Shown: piece after piece, positions 31,597 to 34,084 of the stretch
Numbering within the stretch: position 1 is the first letter of the stretch
How the letters are laid out: every line of letters begins with the position of its first letter
Assembly: GCA_900552655.1 (NCBI GenBank)
Contig: USAE01000013.1
Span: 1 to 34,084 of the forward strand
Direction: 5' to 3'
From: an uncultured Clostridium sp.
Lineage (GTDB): Bacteria; Bacillota; Clostridia; TANB77; CAG-508
DNA length: 34,084 nucleotides
Program-made: the position numbers and the translations under genes
The notes under the pieces: generated by a model
What the model was told of the DNA's origin: nothing
Databases searched by the model: none
What the model saw: only the letters and a program-made list of their open reading frames with translations

Positions 31597-33483
31597 TCAA
31601 TGCTTATTGTAAACAAATGTTCTTTTTCTTCTTTTATTTAAATACTTTTTTACTCTTAAAGCTCTTAGAGCATTTATAATTGCAATAATAGAAACACCTA
31701 CATCTGCAAAAACTGCTTCCCACATAGTAGCTACTCCTAAAGCACTTAGAACTAACACTAACACCTTTACAAATATAGCAAATATTATATTTTCTTTAAC
31801 TATTCTCATAGTTCTTTTAGATAGTTTAATAGCATTTACTAGTTTAGAGGGTTCATCTGTCATAATAACAACATCTGCTGCTTCTATTGCAGCATCTGAG
31901 CCTAGTCCCCCCATTGCAACTCCTATATCTGAAATAGCTAAAACTGGCGCATCATTTATTCCATCTCCTACAAATATGAGTTTTCCTTTTTGTGCTCTAG
32001 AAGTTAGCAATTCTTCTACTTTTTTAACTTTACCATCTGGCAATAAATCTGTATATACTTTGTCTATACCTAATTCTTTTGCAACTTCTTCACCAACCTT
32101 CTTCCTATCACCTGTTAGCATTACAGTTTGTTTTATATTATTTTTCTTTAGCAATTTTATAGTATCTTTTGAATCATCTTTTATTTTATCTGCTATTACT
32201 ATATACCCTGCATATTTTTTATCTATAGCCACATATAAAATAGTTCCTATACTATCACATTTTGAAAAACTAATTTTGTTTTCATTCATCAATTTTTCAT
32301 TTCCAACTAATATTTCTTTATCTTCTATTTTAGCCATAATTCCAAACCCAGGAATTTCATTTGTATTTATTATTTTTTCTTCATCAATTTCTCTTCCATA
32401 TGCATTTTTTATAGAAATTGCAATCGGGTGATTTGAGTAATGCTCACTATACGCAGTAACTTCTAATAGCTCTTCTTTACTTATACCTTCTGGGGCAACT
32501 TTTTGTACCTCAAACACTCCTTTTGTTAATGTACCTGTTTTATCAAATACAACTATTTCTGTATTCGAAAGTGCTTCTAAATAATTACTTCCTTTTATTA
32601 AAACTCCCATTTTAGAAGCTCCACCTATTCCTCCAAAAAAGCTTAATGGAATCGAAATAACTAATGCACAAGGACATGATACTACAAGAAATGATAGTGC
32701 TCTATATATCCAATCTGAAAGCACTGCGTCTTTTATTATAAGCGGTGGTACAATTGCAAGAATTAAAGCTGTAATAACAACTATTGGTGTATAGTATTTA
32801 GCAAATTTAGTGATAAAATTCTCTGATTTTGATTTTTTATTACTTGCATTTTCAACTAAATCTAATATTTTACTTACAGTTGACTCACCATATTCTTTTG
32901 TTACTTTAACTTTTATAACACCATTTAAATTTATAAAACCACTTAGTACCTCTTCGTTTACCTTTACATCTTTTGGCAAACTTTCTCCTGTAAGTGCTTT
33001 TGTATCAAGACTCGAATTTCCTTCTACTACTATTCCATCTAGTGGTACTTTCTCTCCAGGTTTTATAATTATTATTTCTCCTATTTTTACATTTTCTGGT
33101 TTTACTTTTTCTACATCTTTATTTCTCTCTACATTTGCAAAATCTGGTCTAATATCCATTAAATTAGAAATTGATTTTCTAGATTTACTTACTGCATAAC
33201 TTTGGAATAATTCTCCTACTTGATAAAATAACATAACAGCAACAGCCTCTGGTAATTCACCAATTGCAAAAGCTCCAATTGTTGCAACTGCCATTAAAAA
33301 ATTTTCGTCAAATACTTTGCCTTTTATTATATTTTTAAAAGCTTTAATTACTATCTCTATTCCCACCATTGCATATGCTAAAATATATAATATATTATTC
33401 ATCCATATATTTCCGAAATCCACTATAAGTGCTATAAAAAACAATATAAGTGCTATTATAATTTTTATACCATCTTTCTTCAT
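31597..33483 (-). CDS. cadA: Heavy-metal P1B-type ATPase, Cd/Zn/Pb exporter
   Basis: This 628-aa membrane pump should export Cd, Zn or Pb ions at the cost of ATP. It shows TGES of the actuator domain (about residue 180), the ion-binding SCPCALVIS in the sixth helix (about 268), DKTGTLT with the phosphorylated Asp (about 314), the HP motif NHPIAISI (about 357), GDR, and GDGINDAP (about 512). The CPC motif together with the CadC-like regulator supports the P1B-2 class. It lacks the N-terminal heavy-metal-binding (HMA) domain common in CadA, giving a compact form. The start follows GGAGG; it begins 38 bp after the regulator gene in a two-gene operon. Confidence 0.92.
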   Translation of the reverse strand: MKKDGIKIIIALILFFIALIVDFGNIWMNNILYILAYAMVGIEIVIKAFKNIIKGKVFDENFLMAVATIGAFAIGELPEAVAVMLFYQVGELFQSYAVSKSRKSISNLMDIRPDFANVERNKDVEKVKPENVKIGEIIIIKPGEKVPLDGIVVEGNSSLDTKALTGESLPKDVKVNEEVLSGFINLNGVIKVKVTKEYGESTVSKILDLVENASNKKSKSENFITKFAKYYTPIVVITALILAIVPPLIIKDAVLSDWIYRALSFLVVSCPCALVISIPLSFFGGIGGASKMGVLIKGSNYLEALSNTEIVVFDKTGTLTKGVFEVQKVAPEGISKEELLEVTAYSEHYSNHPIAISIKNAYGREIDEEKIINTNEIPGFGIMAKIEDKEILVGNEKLMNENKISFSKCDSIGTILYVAIDKKYAGYIVIADKIKDDSKDTIKLLKKNNIKQTVMLTGDRKKVGEEVAKELGIDKVYTDLLPDGKVKKVEELLTSRAQKGKLIFVGDGINDAPVLAISDIGVAMGGLGSDAAIEAADVVIMTDEPSKLVNAIKLSKRTMRIVKENIIFAIFVKVLVLVLSALGVATMWEAVFADVGVSIIAIINALRALRVKKYLNKRRKRTFVYNKH

Positions 33484-33521
33484 TTATTTTCCTCCTATAT
33501 AATTTTTTTAATTATCTTTCG

Positions 33522-33902
33522 TTATCTTTTTTCGTATATTCCATTTTTGTGTTCAATATGTTCTATACCTATTTCAAAAACTTTCTTTATATGTTCATCA
33601 TCTAACATATAAAAAACTTCTTTCCCTTCTTTTCTACATTTAACAATTCCACTTCTTCTTAAAGTTCCTAATTGATGTGATATGGAAGACTTGCTCATTC
33701 CTAGTACATTTGCTATATCGCACACACACATTTCATTTTGATCCAATGCAAATAGTATTTTTGTTCTTGTTGTATCTCCTATAATTTTAAAAAATTCAGC
33801 TAATTTATTAAATGTATCTGCCTCTGGCATTCTCTTTATTGTACTTTCTACCATATCTTGATGTATTACATTACAATCACATATAAATTCATTTCTAGCC
33901 AT
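33522..33902 (-). CDS. cadC: ArsR-family metal-responsive repressor, CadC-like
   Basis: This 126-aa winged-helix repressor should release DNA on binding Cd, Pb or Zn. It carries Cys8 and Cys10 near the N-terminus and Cys59 and Cys61 in the MCVCDIANVLGMSKSSISHQL recognition-helix region; this resembles the four-Cys alpha3N site of CadC. The C-terminal DDEHIKKVFEIGIEHIEH offers D-x-H and H-x2-H ligands for the alpha5 zinc site of this family. The ATG at 33902 follows GGAGG. It is the first gene before the exporter, and two TTGA-N8-TCAA operators lie at its promoter, so self-regulation of the operon is expected. Confidence 0.92.
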   Translation of the reverse strand: MARNEFICDCNVIHQDMVESTIKRMPEADTFNKLAEFFKIIGDTTRTKILFALDQNEMCVCDIANVLGMSKSSISHQLGTLRRSGIVKCRKEGKEVFYMLDDEHIKKVFEIGIEHIEHKNGIYEKR

Positions 33903-33921
33903 CGCTTTCCTCCTTACTTAG

Positions 33922-33977
33922 TTGAGTATTTATTCAATCTTGTTTTTATTATAATTGAATGTATATTCAATTGTCAA
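33922..33977 (-). promoter_or_regulatory. cadC-cadA promoter with two ArsR-type operators
   Basis: TTGACA (33972-33977) and TATAAT (33948-33953) are 18 bp apart. The palindrome AATTGAAT-gtat-ATTCAATT (33953-33972) fills the spacer, and a second, TTGAGTATTTATTCAA (33922-33937), lies downstream of the start point. Both match the 16-bp TTGA-N8-TCAA form bound by CadC/CzrA-type repressors. Confidence 0.8.
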
Positions 33978-34084
33978 TGTTTTTTTATTTTATTTTTTCA
34001 CCATATAAATGGCAATAATAAATTTCCGGTTTATTATGCACATACTTCACTTAAGATTTCGTTGGTACTTTTATAATTAAACAT

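Noticed and set aside
1..34084. CRISPR arrays, rRNA genes, integrases, complete insertion sequences
   Set aside because: No regularly spaced direct repeats, rRNA sequence or transposase/integrase ORF was seen.

Overview
The window looks like a chromosomal segment of a very AT-rich, low-GC Gram-positive bacterium, most likely an uncultured spore-forming member of the Clostridia. Supporting signs are strong GGAGG ribosome-binding sites, near-consensus TTGACA/TATAAT promoters with 17-18 bp spacing, a T-box leader, RNase J, FAD-dependent thymidylate synthase ThyX, a CwlD-type spore-cortex amidase and a Spo0A-box-like site. Nearly all protein genes are on the minus strand; thyX, two small ORFs and two tRNA genes are on plus.

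Layout. (1) 1-6430: an NAD block with pncB, an unassigned radical SAM gene, a NrtR-like regulator (degenerate Nudix domain plus C-terminal winged helix), an orphan PTS EIIC-like membrane protein, nadE and nadD. A 19-bp palindrome, TATTATC-N5-GATAATA, lies twice at the pncB promoter and once at the nadD promoter. (2) 6430-9930: a hairpin-rich spacer, a MscS channel, gltX and a 66-aa unknown. (3) 9997-12955: argG-argH behind a T-box with a probable AGA (Arg) specifier. (4) 12956-14317: mostly non-coding, with two small plus-strand ORFs. (5) 14318-18218: RNase J with a long leader, a tandem-duplicated 131-aa protein, and thyX. (6) 18222-26214: a giant cyclic beta-1,2-glucan synthase homologue. 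(7) 26325-29869: cwlD, aspS and a possible alpha/beta-hydrolase. (8) 30038-34084: tRNA-Gly and tRNA-Cys, a rhuM-family gene, and a cadA/cadC-type metal-efflux operon.

Most interesting signal. Three unrelated genes (nadE, the glucan synthase, rhuM) are each interrupted once, in the same way: one extra C sits between a codon ending in T and a conserved Gly codon GGA. In frame 0 each site reads RYT-CGG-AWA; a +1 shift restores the full protein (GGA-WAT = Gly-Asn or Gly-Tyr). By hand scan, CGG is otherwise absent from about 8,860 codons of the core-like genes and of these three. It does occur in frame six times in three other genes. The pattern fits programmed +1 frameshifting or four-base decoding at CGG-A. 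Independent mutations and systematic sequencing error remain possible.

A second theme is a family of six REP-like palindromes (GGGATTTTAAGGA...TCCC) near gene 3' ends. At least three appear to serve as terminators, and one has become the last codons of the MscS gene.
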